In this document: in pieces, positions 46,986 through 56,299 of the stretch
How the letters are laid out: each line of letters starts with the position of its first letter
How positions within the stretch are numbered: the stretch's first letter is position 1
Origin: an uncultured Flavihumibacter sp.
GTDB taxonomy: Bacteria; Bacteroidota; Bacteroidia; Chitinophagales; Chitinophagaceae
Direction: 5' to 3'
Assembly: GCA_946482545.1 (NCBI GenBank)
Contig: CAMLRX010000005.1
Location: 1 to 62,224, forward strand
Length of the DNA: 62,224 nt
Translations under genes and position numbers: made by a program
The notes under the pieces: generated by a model
What the model was told of the DNA's origin: nothing
Databases searched by the model: none
The model's input: only the letters and a program-made list of their open reading frames with translations

Positions 46986-48512
46986 TTAATTATAAATTCC
47001 ATTTCCTCTCGCCTTGGGAGCCATATCAGCCACTTTCCTTAACCCTGAATAGGTATTTAAGGGTGCGGGCGTAATTTCACCACTTAGCCCGTTAATGGCG
47101 AACTCGTACACTTTTCCTTCCGTACCGTTCCAGGTGGCTACATACATCAGTGTTCCCTCCACAGCATTAAGGTTAGCATTGGGCCGTGGCTTATAAATTT
47201 TCATGGAAGTGATTTTCTCGCCAGCGGAAAAACCATTGAATACCACCTTCGCTGTGTTGGTGGTCTGAAAATCATAAGCGTAAATCTTATCTTCTGTCGC
47301 ATACCAGTCCACATAACCCAGTTCGCTGCTCTGGAAGAATTTCGCGGAACTAATTTCCGGAAGTGCGCTCATATTGTATCTGCCTATTGCCAACTGGCCG
47401 TTATCAAACGAAGCGAAGTTGGCGATGTACAACCAGTATTCGTTACCCGTACGGCTTTTGAAGAACGAATGGGTATAACCACTGAATCCGCGGTCCATAT
47501 ACAACATATCCATACCGATGCTGCGAAGGTCGAAAGGTGCGGTAGCGGGATTGGCCGGTGCATTAAAACCAACCATGGCACCGAACGTGGATGCGGGACG
47601 GGCAAACCTGCCGTTCTTCTGATCGTACACCACCACAGGATAACTGAATCCCACACCATAAGCGAGGTAGGGAGCCAGTTCGTAGTCGCCAGATACAGAA
47701 GCGCCAAACCTTGCATCCGTTTCATAAGGGGTATTAAAAAGATAAAGCCGCTTATTGTTGATAAACGCATCGTTGGAACTGGCGGTCAGCATATACGCTT
47801 GTGGATCCATTACTTCTTCGTCTCTGCGGAAGAACGCTCTGTTTTCGCGCATCAATGAAAAGTCCACACCACTTACTCTCGACAACTGGGTGCTGGTACC
47901 GATGGTCATCCAATGCCCTTTCACAAAATTTTTCCGGGTCTGCGCAATGAACCTTGGTGTTCCCGGCAGTTTCTTGCCCACAACAGCCGAATAGATATTG
48001 CTTAACCTTTTGGGTGTTATGCCCGCGATCGGAACAGCATTGGAAGAAACGAGAAAATCCACATCAGCACCATTTTCATCGCCGTGCAGCACCATCCATC
48101 CGTATTCAATGCCAGCGGAAACCACCACAGTAAAAATGGTGTTCGTTTTCAAAAGGTTCGTTGTATCCGTAACAATGAGTTCAAGACTATATTCTCCTAC
48201 CGGTTCCCCTACGGGAAGATTGAGTCTTTTTTCATTTGAAATCACTTTGGCGGTGATGTTCGCGTTGCCCCCCTGTGTAGCAGGATAAATGAGCCATTGG
48301 TATTTGAGCGCATTCATGTTGCCGTTTTCATAGCGGATCACAGGATCGATGTCCAGCAACTGGGAGCGTTCCACATACCGTGGCTGCCCCATACCGGTAG
48401 TATCAATCAGCGCCTGGGGCACTTCGGTGTAATCGTAGTTGCCTTTGTCTTTTTTACAGCCGATCACCAGCATAACACAAGCGATGATGAGGCCGGAAAT
48501 AATATTTTTCAT
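46986..48512 (-). CDS. PKD-like family lipoprotein, 508 aa
   Basis: Surface or periplasmic lipoprotein (lipobox VIGC, Cys19, followed by KKDKGNYDY). The N-terminal part resembles a PKD-like Ig domain (ALKYQWLIYPATQGG, then LNLPVGEPVGEYSLELIVTD), and the remainder reads as a propeller (YLFNTPYETDARFG, EYWLYIANFASFDNGQ). This family is regularly found after SusD and DUF4843 genes in Bacteroidota, where it is thought to be an accessory substrate-binding protein. It lies 24 bases after the DUF4843 gene in one operon. Confidence 0.88.
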   Translation of the reverse strand: MKNIISGLIIACVMLVIGCKKDKGNYDYTEVPQALIDTTGMGQPRYVERSQLLDIDPVIRYENGNMNALKYQWLIYPATQGGNANITAKVISNEKRLNLPVGEPVGEYSLELIVTDTTNLLKTNTIFTVVVSAGIEYGWMVLHGDENGADVDFLVSSNAVPIAGITPKRLSNIYSAVVGKKLPGTPRFIAQTRKNFVKGHWMTIGTSTQLSRVSGVDFSLMRENRAFFRRDEEVMDPQAYMLTASSNDAFINNKRLYLFNTPYETDARFGASVSGDYELAPYLAYGVGFSYPVVVYDQKNGRFARPASTFGAMVGFNAPANPATAPFDLRSIGMDMLYMDRGFSGYTHSFFKSRTGNEYWLYIANFASFDNGQLAIGRYNMSALPEISSAKFFQSSELGYVDWYATEDKIYAYDFQTTNTAKVVFNGFSAGEKITSMKIYKPRPNANLNAVEGTLMYVATWNGTEGKVYEFAINGLSGEITPAPLNTYSGLRKVADMAPKARGNGIYN

Positions 48513-48536
48513 GAACTGATGGTTGAATTGAAGAAT

Positions 48537-49289
48537 TTAAGGAAAAGTAACAGGGCCGAATTCGTCTGTAAGATCAGGGTCATTCGCCAGGTTATAGGCT
48601 ACCAGTGCAGCCTTAAGCCTTGAAACGATATCCATCATAGCGGCGTAGGTATATTCTCCGGGTAGCGGTTCAACCCTTGCGCTCTGTTGCAGCGGGAAAT
48701 TGTCCACTCCTGTAACCTGGATGATAAAACGCCACTTTACATCACTATAGGTGCCGAAATACCCCATCAGACCAAGAAACCCGTCCCAGTTAGCGGGCTT
48801 CACCACGTTATCACTCCATTGCAGGTTGAAGTTAACATCCGTGCCCACGCCGGGTTTAAAGTCTTTCGTTTCCGCTATCGTGAGGTTCAGTTGAACTGAC
48901 TTCGTAGCGATATCTGCGGTACGGTACAAAACCACAGGCAGGTAACCGATAATGGAATCCGCCGGCACAACACCATCGATAAAATCGTAGTGCACACCTT
49001 CCTGCGCCGTAGTTCCCTCAGCCACCAGCTTTCCACGCACGATACGGTCGTAAGAAGCTGTTTCTCCCATGATCTTCACTTTGATCAGGAAAGTATCTTT
49101 CGTCACTTCTTCGGGCAATCGAAGGAAGGAAAAAGACTTTGTTGTGATCCGCGTTTGGTTAAGGTCAGTTCCTCTTTCAAAAAAGTAAATGCGGGCATCG
49201 TTCTGATAGCCTGATATGCTTTTCTCGCAGGAAGCAAACAGCGCGATGGCCACAATCAATATGAGGGAAGAAATAAATCTTGATTTCAT
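48537..49289 (-). CDS. DUF4843 family lipoprotein, 250 aa
   Basis: Lipoprotein (lipobox FASC, Cys21). The family hallmark is YFFERGTDLN followed by a beta-rich core with KVKIMGETASYDR and AQEGVHYDFIDG. Function unknown; the family co-occurs with SusD and PKD-like lipoproteins and may form part of the outer-membrane uptake complex. It lies 17 bases after the locus 2 SusD gene. Confidence 0.88.
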   Translation of the reverse strand: MKSRFISSLILIVAIALFASCEKSISGYQNDARIYFFERGTDLNQTRITTKSFSFLRLPEEVTKDTFLIKVKIMGETASYDRIVRGKLVAEGTTAQEGVHYDFIDGVVPADSIIGYLPVVLYRTADIATKSVQLNLTIAETKDFKPGVGTDVNFNLQWSDNVVKPANWDGFLGLMGYFGTYSDVKWRFIIQVTGVDNFPLQQSARVEPLPGEYTYAAMMDIVSRLKAALVAYNLANDPDLTDEFGPVTFP

Positions 49290-49306
49290 AACAATTGTAT
49301 TTGATT

Positions 49307-50728
49307 CTAACGGTTTCCGTACACTACTTCGTCGTCGGGAAGCGGCAATACGTAAATGGAATTATTGGCAGTAACACTGGTTCCTTCGATCCTGTTCAGG
49401 TTCATCCTTTTATAATAATAAAACAACTGACCTTCGCAGTAGAACTCCTTTCTGTATTCGCTGAACAGCTCCTGCTGCAGTTCTTCCGGCGTGAGCGTGG
49501 GAGGAAGATCATCGGAAAGGTTTCTTGCCCTCCTTACGATGTTCACGTATTCAGCAGCGGCGGCCATATCGGTGTTTGCAAGACATTCCGCAGCGATATA
49601 ATACATTTCGGAAAACCGCATTACCGGAAGTCGGTTAAGGTTGGCCGAAGAACTGAGTGTATTCTGTTGCAAAAGGAGAGAATACGTGATTTGACGCGCA
49701 TTATCTGATTGAAGCAGGTATGCGTAACGACTATCGTTGGCTGTTTCAAATACGTCCAGAAAGTCCTGCTCATTTGCTCTCGTGAGCAAATTCGTGGTAC
49801 CATCGCCCGGAAGAAAATAGGTAGTAAACAATGGAGTGATGTCTGATTTATACAGGCAGAACGTCAGCTCTGAAAACCGCACTTTGTTTCCCGTTGCACC
49901 TGAAACCTGGTTCGCAGGTGTCCAGTTGAATACGTTGGCGTTGATCACTTCCCGCGCATATTCCAGCGCTTTTTCTTTATTACCTGCATACAAATAAGCC
50001 CTGGCCTGAAGTGACCGCACTGCGTAGTAATTGAACTTGAACCTTCTGTCCCGCAGGTAGCCTTCCTCCGCGATGTTATTCGTTGCAACAATGGGATCAA
50101 CAGCCTTTAACAGGTTCGCTGCAGAATCAAGGTCGGCCTGTATTTTAGCAAGCACCTCTGTTACGGTAAGCTGTGGAAACACATCGGCGGTGAGCCTATC
50201 GGGATAAGGTATTGCTTTTTGTGTGGCGCCGCCCACACTTGCGGGAGCTGGAGCGAACAAACGCAACAGGTCAAAATGCAGCATGGCACGCAGCCCGAGC
50301 GCTTCCCCCTTGATCACATTATAATTGTTATCGCGGAAAATGCGCTTATCAACGGTATTCAACTGTGTAAGCAGGTTGTTATTGTTGGCGATGGTGCCAT
50401 ACATATTCAGCCAGATCCCATCAATTTTACTTCTTACTTCGGCATGAAGATAGTTGTACAATGATGCCTGGTAATATTCGTGAAAGGTGCTGTTGAAGTG
50501 TGTGTGTTGTTTCGCCAGTACTTCTGTAAGGCCGAAACTCAGCTCCTTTCCGTACAATTCATTGTCGTTCATTTTCAGGTAAACGCCGGTGAGCGCGTCC
50601 ATGAAACCCTGCTCATCGCTGAAGGCAACCGCGCCATCGATCTGCGTTTTGGGACGCACATCGAGGAATTTCTTGCAGGAAGAAAATCCCAAGAGGACCG
50701 CGAATATGATTAAATATGAGTACTTCAT
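49307..50728 (-). CDS. SusD/RagB family outer-membrane lipoprotein (locus 2), 473 aa
   Basis: Substrate-binding lid of the locus 2 SusC. The lipobox is GFSSC (Cys18) with KKFLDVRPKTQI after it, the SusD N-terminal signature. TPR helices include IKGEALGLRAMLHFDLLRLF and the C-terminal LFSEYRKEFYCEGQLFYYYKR motif. It lies 9 bases after the susC stop. It resembles the locus 1 SusD only in family features, so the two loci probably take up different ligands. Confidence 0.95.
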   Translation of the reverse strand: MKYSYLIIFAVLLGFSSCKKFLDVRPKTQIDGAVAFSDEQGFMDALTGVYLKMNDNELYGKELSFGLTEVLAKQHTHFNSTFHEYYQASLYNYLHAEVRSKIDGIWLNMYGTIANNNNLLTQLNTVDKRIFRDNNYNVIKGEALGLRAMLHFDLLRLFAPAPASVGGATQKAIPYPDRLTADVFPQLTVTEVLAKIQADLDSAANLLKAVDPIVATNNIAEEGYLRDRRFKFNYYAVRSLQARAYLYAGNKEKALEYAREVINANVFNWTPANQVSGATGNKVRFSELTFCLYKSDITPLFTTYFLPGDGTTNLLTRANEQDFLDVFETANDSRYAYLLQSDNARQITYSLLLQQNTLSSSANLNRLPVMRFSEMYYIAAECLANTDMAAAAEYVNIVRRARNLSDDLPPTLTPEELQQELFSEYRKEFYCEGQLFYYYKRMNLNRIEGTSVTANNSIYVLPLPDDEVVYGNR

Positions 50729-50737
50729 ACTGTTCGA

Positions 50738-53700
50738 TTAAAAAGTAATATTCAATGAAGTGGAAATGGTACGTGCGTAAGGGTAATCAAGACCACGTTC
50801 CGTTCTAACGGTACTGATCCTACCAAGATCGTTCAGGTTCAATGCAAGGTATACCCTACTCACTTTTGCATTCTTCAACCAACGCGAGGTAGAGAAGTCG
50901 TAACCCAGGCTGATGGAAGAGAAAAGCAGTTCATGAAGGTCCTGTACGAAGCGGGAAGTGGGGCGAGTGGGCGTAAGGTCCGCGATATTCTTGTACAACA
51001 CCACATCTCCCGGTTTTCTCCACCTTTCTTCAAAGGCACGCAGGTCCACATTGTAATTAAAATCCGCATTCTCCACACGGTTTACGAGCGTACTGTTGTA
51101 CAACTGGCCACCTGTGCGGAAAGTGAGCGCGATATTTCCGGAGAATCCCTTGTGCTGTACATTGGCGCCAAAGGTTCCGTTGAGGAACGGGTTTTCGTCG
51201 CCGGCAACTACCTGGTCAACAGAAGACCAATCATAAGTAAGCGAGCCGTCTCTTTTAATGAATATTTCGCGCCCGTTAGCCGGGTCAATACCCAGGGAAG
51301 GAACGGCCCATATTGCCGATGTGGATTGCCCTGGTTCAAAACGGGTGGAAGGACGCTGCAGCAAATCATCCGGATTGTTGAGGTCATCTTTTTCGCCATC
51401 CTGTTCCGCATTCAGTTGCCGCAGGGAATTCGACACTTCACGAATCCTGTTTTTGTTGGCGGCCACGTTCGCGAATATACTTACGGAAGTACGGGATGCG
51501 GGGCGCTGGAACACACGTACGCTTGCGCTGGCCTGAAAGCCTTCATTCCGCATGCTTCCGATATTATCCTTATACGTCAGAAAGCCTGCTGATGGCGCAA
51601 CAATCATATCGCTCAACAGGTTCCTGGTATCCTTTATATAGTAGTCGAAGCGCAAACTTGCTATACCGAACAGGCCGAGGTCGAAACCTACGTTATTGTC
51701 CTCCACCTGTTGCCATTGAAGTGTTGGATTCGGCAATGCGGCCAGTGCCATACCAAGATCGCCATTGTAGGTTTCAACAGTATTGTAGAGATAGGTGGCG
51801 AGTGACTGGTAAGAGTTAAAATTCTGTGTACCTGTAACGCCGGTGCTTACGCGAAAACGCAACTGGTCGATAAATTTAACCTGCTCCATGAATTGCTCCC
51901 GGTGTACGTTCCAGCTTGCGCCTGCCGACCAGAATGCACCCCATCTTTTATCAGCCCCAAATTGTGAACTGGCATTGCTCCGCACGGAAAGTTCAGCGGT
52001 AAGCCTATCGTCATAAGTATAGGTAACAGCGGAAGTGAGGGCCAGGGAACGGGTAGTATTTTCCGTTCCTGAAGCTTTGGTTCCGGGCAGGTAACGGCGA
52101 CCGAAGGAGATATCATCCATTTTATCGTTGGGAAAACCTACCATCGTCATGCCATTGGTCTGAACCTTATTCTGTACCAGCGAATAACCTCCGTTCAGGA
52201 AGAAATGATGTTTATCCAACTGAAGGGAATAGTTGGCGAGCAGGTCGACATTAATGTTGTTCTGCTTACCGTTGCTCATGGTGTATTGTCCCCTGTCCAG
52301 ATATTCCTCGCTGTTGACGGGAATAGTTGCGTAACGGGAATGGCTTGCGGGAATAAACTGTTCCGCACTGTTGTTCTGCGCATTGAGTCCCACACGCGCC
52401 GTAAAGCGGAGATTGCGAACGGGATCCCAGTCTGCGTAAAAGTTCTCAATGATATTTGTATAGGTAGAAAAATCCTTGCTGTTGAGTGAACCATCGTACA
52501 TAGGATTTCCGATACCATTGCCAAATGTTTTGATAAAGTTTCCGTTGTCGTCTGTTATTCTCCAGTAAGGATTCAGGCGGGAAATATTACCATAACTGCC
52601 ATAAGGAGAATTGTCTGAACGGTTCCTGTCGATGGTAAGGCTGTTTCTAAACTGAAACTTTCCGGTCCTATAAATAAGGTTTACCATACCGGAGATTGTG
52701 TTACGGTCGGAACCTTTCATTACCCCGGCCACATTGTTGTAGTTGAGGTTGACGGAATAACGCATGGCATCATCTCCCCCATCTAGGTTGATGGCGTGGC
52801 GCTGCCCCACTCCATTGCGGAGCGGTTGCGACAACCAATAAGTATTTACGCCTTCCAATGCGGCTTTCAGGTTGGTGGAATAATTGCGCAGCAAACTTGC
52901 CTGTGTGGCCGGGTTGGCTGAGGTATAGATACCTGCCAGCACTTCAGCCTCCACCTTTTGCATAGCGTTGGTTAATTCATAACTGGACAAATCCGGCGCA
53001 GTAACATCAGCACTACCGTTATAGGACACCCGCAATTTTCCAGCGGTGGGCAATTTGGTTTCAATCACCACCACGCCGTTCCCAGCACGGGAACCCCAGA
53101 TCGCTTTGGCGGAAGCATCTTTCAGGATGGTCACGCTTTTGATGAGGTTCAGGTTGAGGTCGTTCACTTTTTCCAAAGTGGTCTCAAATCCGTCGAGAAT
53201 AAACAGGGGCTGGTTGGGATTGGTGGTATAGGCGCCCTGGAGATCAGGGAAACCGGTTTGGCCGCGGAGTTGAATCTCGGGTAAACGGTTCGGATCAGAA
53301 CCTAAGTCGAGGTTGTCCATCACCTGGAAAGAAGGATCCAGGATAGCCAGTGATTTCAGAATGTTCTGATTGGAAACGGCTTTAAGTTGTTCGCCTGTGA
53401 ATGTAGCCACGGCTCCGGTAAAGCTACCCATTTTCCTGTTGAACATCCCGTTGGATACCACCACATCTTCCAGCTTTTCTGTTTCCGTTTCCAATACGAT
53501 GTTCAGTGCGTTGGTGCCGGTTACATTTTCAAGGAACTTTCGTTTATAGCCCACGCTTGTAATAGAAAGAGATACCGGCGTATTGTCCACACGCAGTGTA
53601 AATACACCTGCACTGTTGGTAGTGGTACCATTTTTTGTTCCCACCACCACAACGGAGGCACCCAGTATGGGTTCACCTTCTTCATTCAGTACTTTCCCCG

Positions 53701-54106
53701 TGAGCACAACAGGCGGCTTCTCCTCCCGGGCACCAACAGGTTCCGTTCTTTTTTTGATCACCACTACGCCATCAACAATGTTGAAGGAAAGCGGCGTATC
53801 TTTTAGAAGTGACGTAAGTGCATCGCGTAACGGCACATTGCTCAGCGACACATCTATCTTACCGATACGGTCCACATCATCACTGGTGTAGAAGAAATTG
53901 AGTCCCGTTTGTTTCCTGAACTGGGCGAACACCTTTTCGAGGGTGGTATTCTTTCCTTCCATGGAAACGTTCTGGGCCAGGCCGGAGGCACATACGTGCA
54001 TACTTCCGACGAGTAATAAAATGATGGACAACTTCATGATCATCCAGGTTTTGGTGAGCAAAGCAGTGCTTTTCTCTTTGTTTTTGCGCAAAGCAGTTAA
54101 AAACAT
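50738..54106 (-). CDS. SusC/RagA TonB-dependent transporter with STN domain (locus 2), 1122 aa
   Basis: Outer-membrane importer. A 24-residue leader precedes the signal helix (MKLSIILLLVGSMHVCASG). Then come the STN domain (NVSMEGKNTTLEKVFAQFRK, about 47-120), a carboxypeptidase-regulatory-like domain (about 130-215), the plug with DASAKAIWGSRAGNGVVVI, and the barrel. The TonB-box-like stretch is not obvious. The frame has a TTG at 54142; the ATG at 54106 (MFLTALRKNK) gives a family-like N-terminus. The STN domain with neighbouring FecR and sigma genes indicates surface signalling. The ligand is unknown. Confidence 0.94.
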   Translation of the reverse strand: MFLTALRKNKEKSTALLTKTWMIMKLSIILLLVGSMHVCASGLAQNVSMEGKNTTLEKVFAQFRKQTGLNFFYTSDDVDRIGKIDVSLSNVPLRDALTSLLKDTPLSFNIVDGVVVIKKRTEPVGAREEKPPVVLTGKVLNEEGEPILGASVVVVGTKNGTTTNSAGVFTLRVDNTPVSLSITSVGYKRKFLENVTGTNALNIVLETETEKLEDVVVSNGMFNRKMGSFTGAVATFTGEQLKAVSNQNILKSLAILDPSFQVMDNLDLGSDPNRLPEIQLRGQTGFPDLQGAYTTNPNQPLFILDGFETTLEKVNDLNLNLIKSVTILKDASAKAIWGSRAGNGVVVIETKLPTAGKLRVSYNGSADVTAPDLSSYELTNAMQKVEAEVLAGIYTSANPATQASLLRNYSTNLKAALEGVNTYWLSQPLRNGVGQRHAINLDGGDDAMRYSVNLNYNNVAGVMKGSDRNTISGMVNLIYRTGKFQFRNSLTIDRNRSDNSPYGSYGNISRLNPYWRITDDNGNFIKTFGNGIGNPMYDGSLNSKDFSTYTNIIENFYADWDPVRNLRFTARVGLNAQNNSAEQFIPASHSRYATIPVNSEEYLDRGQYTMSNGKQNNINVDLLANYSLQLDKHHFFLNGGYSLVQNKVQTNGMTMVGFPNDKMDDISFGRRYLPGTKASGTENTTRSLALTSAVTYTYDDRLTAELSVRSNASSQFGADKRWGAFWSAGASWNVHREQFMEQVKFIDQLRFRVSTGVTGTQNFNSYQSLATYLYNTVETYNGDLGMALAALPNPTLQWQQVEDNNVGFDLGLFGIASLRFDYYIKDTRNLLSDMIVAPSAGFLTYKDNIGSMRNEGFQASASVRVFQRPASRTSVSIFANVAANKNRIREVSNSLRQLNAEQDGEKDDLNNPDDLLQRPSTRFEPGQSTSAIWAVPSLGIDPANGREIFIKRDGSLTYDWSSVDQVVAGDENPFLNGTFGANVQHKGFSGNIALTFRTGGQLYNSTLVNRVENADFNYNVDLRAFEERWRKPGDVVLYKNIADLTPTRPTSRFVQDLHELLFSSISLGYDFSTSRWLKNAKVSRVYLALNLNDLGRISTVRTERGLDYPYARTISTSLNITF

Positions 54107-54266
54107 ACATTTGTTTTGGGTAAAAAAATGTTCTTTCAGCAAGTCATTTGAAGCCCCGTGAACCGGGATGTTGGCGCATCGCCGGTTTATTTATGGCTTC
54201 TTCTCAGTGGAAGGATGTTTTCTCTATAACAGTTTTTTTAGGGGTGAACAAATTGGTTATTGGTTG

Positions 54267-55484
54267 TTAATTGTCTACGATTACTTTATCGCCCGCTATG
54301 GTAAATGTAACATTGCCTGTCAGTTCCAGCATTTCCAGTACTTTAGATACTTTTTCTTTTCTTGGCAATGTTCCACTGAACTTTTTGGTTGGTATGGTTT
54401 TGTATTCCACGGATATATTGTACCATCTTTCCAGTTGGCGCATAATGGTGCTGATGTCGGCCCTTTCATAATAAAAATACCCATCCTTCCAGGCCACGGC
54501 CTGTTCTTCATTCGCTTCCAACACACGCTGCGCGCCGGTTTCAGGATTCAACACCGATTGTTTTCCCGGTTCCAGCAATTTGGTTTCGTTGGAGCCTGCA
54601 CTTACTACTTTCACTGCACCTTCCAGCAGGGTAGTGATCAAACGTGCTTCATTGTCATAACCCATGATGTTAAAGTGTGTACCCAATACTTCCACACTGG
54701 CTTTTTCTTTTCCGGCGGAAGATTTTACCTGTACCACGAATGGTACCTTTTGTGTGCCGGCCATTTTACGGGCTACTTCAAAATATGCTTCCCCCGTTAC
54801 GGTGACCGCTCTTGTGTTACCGGTAAAGAAAGACGGGAAAGTAACCGAACTGGCTGCATTCAGGAATACAATACTGCCATCAGGCAATACCAGGCGGAAC
54901 TGCCCTCCCCTTGGGGTGGAAAGCGTATGCATAGCCGGCATAGTATTCGGGTCTTCCACGGAGGTATACTGCAGTTCTCCTGAAGCAGACTTGCGCACCT
55001 GTTTTCCAGCGGCCACCAGCATACCGTTTGCAGCTGTATCCAACACGATTACCGTTCCATCTTCCAGTGTAAGTGTTGCTTTGTCGCCCCCAGGCAATAC
55101 ATCGCCCGGCACCACCTGTTTGCGCACTTCCGCTATCAGATCAGTTTCACTATTCTCCGGCCAAAGGAGGAACGCGGCCAATCCCACCAGGGCCACGAAT
55201 ACCGCCGCCACGGCCATCCGCTTACGGAACATGCGCACAATAAGGGGCTGCTGCGTCCGGGCCGGAGTAGCTGCTTTCAGCATCACGGCATGAAACAGGG
55301 CATCCGCCCTTTTTTCGTCGGACAATCCACTGAACTTTCCATCCGATAACGCCGCTTCCACAGCGGCTTTCAGTTGCTCTTCTCCTTCTGCTGCACGGGC
55401 CAGTTCCAGGAACCGGGTCAGTTCGGCCGGCGTGAGTTGGTCGTTCAGGTATTTATCCAATAATGTATTCCAATCAGGTTGCAT
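54267..55484 (-). CDS. FecR family anti-sigma factor (locus 2), 405 aa
   Basis: Inner-membrane regulator with a cytoplasmic N-terminus, a membrane helix at about 90-108, a periplasmic FecR domain (TPRGGQFRLVLPDGSIVFLNAA and VTVTGEAYFEVARK), and a C-terminal STN-like domain (YERADISTIMRQLERWYNISV). The frame is open to 55535; the ATG at 55484 (MQPDWNTLLDKYL) matches the family. It relays the occupancy of the STN domain of the downstream SusC to the sigma factor encoded 83 bases upstream. Confidence 0.95.
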   Translation of the reverse strand: MQPDWNTLLDKYLNDQLTPAELTRFLELARAAEGEEQLKAAVEAALSDGKFSGLSDEKRADALFHAVMLKAATPARTQQPLIVRMFRKRMAVAAVFVALVGLAAFLLWPENSETDLIAEVRKQVVPGDVLPGGDKATLTLEDGTVIVLDTAANGMLVAAGKQVRKSASGELQYTSVEDPNTMPAMHTLSTPRGGQFRLVLPDGSIVFLNAASSVTFPSFFTGNTRAVTVTGEAYFEVARKMAGTQKVPFVVQVKSSAGKEKASVEVLGTHFNIMGYDNEARLITTLLEGAVKVVSAGSNETKLLEPGKQSVLNPETGAQRVLEANEEQAVAWKDGYFYYERADISTIMRQLERWYNISVEYKTIPTKKFSGTLPRKEKVSKVLEMLELTGNVTFTIAGDKVIVDN

Positions 55485-55567
55485 GTTGTAGGTATTTTTC
55501 CAGCTAAGGCAAGGCCATCTGGTATAAAGACACAATTATTTAACGTAAGGAGTAGCGAGAGATAAAA

Positions 55568-56164
55568 TTATTTTTCCAGGAGCCGGTAAAGCGCCAGCAG
55601 GAGCAACATTCCGGCGGCATGCTGTTGAAGAAAGGTCCTGAGAGAAGCGAGCGCCTTGCGCAGGTGCACCTTTACGGTGAGCGGGGAAATGTTCAGTTTT
55701 TCGGCAATTTCCGCGGTGGTTAGTCCCTGAAAACGGCTCATTTCGAATACGGCACGCTGCTGGGCGGGTAATCCCTCCACCCCTTTGTGTACGAGGGCTT
55801 CAGCGTCTTTCAGGAGCAGGAGGTCGTCGGCGAGGGCGGTTTCTTTAAAGTAGTTTTCCAGTTCTTCTCCGAAAGACTCTTCCTTTAACCTGGTGCGGAG
55901 CGCGTTGAAAATATGGTTCCGGGCCACGGTAAAAAGGTATCCTTCAAAGTTCCTGATTCCAGGCAGTTCGGTGCGGTTCAGCCATATTTTAAGGAACACA
56001 TCCTGCACCAGTTCCTCTGAGCGTTCGGTAGATTTGGTAAAGGCGAGGGCCACAGAAAAAATACTGTCCCAATGTGCATTGAACAATACCCTGAAGGCGG
56101 CGGAGTCGCCCCCCGCGATTTGTTCAATCAGTACAGGATCCGTATGCAATGGAGAAGTAGCCAA
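55568..56164 (-). CDS. ECF RNA polymerase sigma factor (locus 2), 198 aa
   Basis: Sigma-70 family ECF factor for the downstream FecR-SusCD operon. Region 2 shows AFRVLFNAHWDSIFSVALAF and ELVQDVFLKIWLNR; region 4 has the helix-turn-helix TTAEIAEKLNISPLTVKVHL. Unlike the locus 1 sigma it has a normal ATG. A hydrophobic C-terminal tail (GMLLLLALYRLL) is also present. Upstream, divergently, lies the IPT/kelch lipoprotein gene. Confidence 0.95.
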   Translation of the reverse strand: MATSPLHTDPVLIEQIAGGDSAAFRVLFNAHWDSIFSVALAFTKSTERSEELVQDVFLKIWLNRTELPGIRNFEGYLFTVARNHIFNALRTRLKEESFGEELENYFKETALADDLLLLKDAEALVHKGVEGLPAQQRAVFEMSRFQGLTTAEIAEKLNISPLTVKVHLRKALASLRTFLQQHAAGMLLLLALYRLLEK

Positions 56165-56270
56165 TTCATCGTGTTAATGGGTAAAATTAGGGAATGAAAA
56201 CGAGACCACATATTCATGTGAAAATACACTTCATCCTTTCTAGTGGATTTTCAGAAAGAAAAACGCCGGA

Positions 56271-56278
56271 TAGTTTTG
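56271..56278 (+). promoter_or_regulatory. -7 element of the IPT/kelch gene
   Basis: TAGTTTTG matches the Bacteroidota -7 consensus TAnnTTTG exactly and lies 22 bases upstream of the ATG at 56300. No convincing TTG -33 box is seen at the usual spacing. Confidence 0.4.
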
Positions 56279-56299
56279 CCACCGTAAAATTATTGCACC

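Noticed and set aside
54165..54200. AACCGG/CCGGTT inverted repeat between the locus 2 FecR and SusC genes
   Set aside because: Only 6 bp with a long loop and no U-run; too weak to call as a terminator or attenuator.
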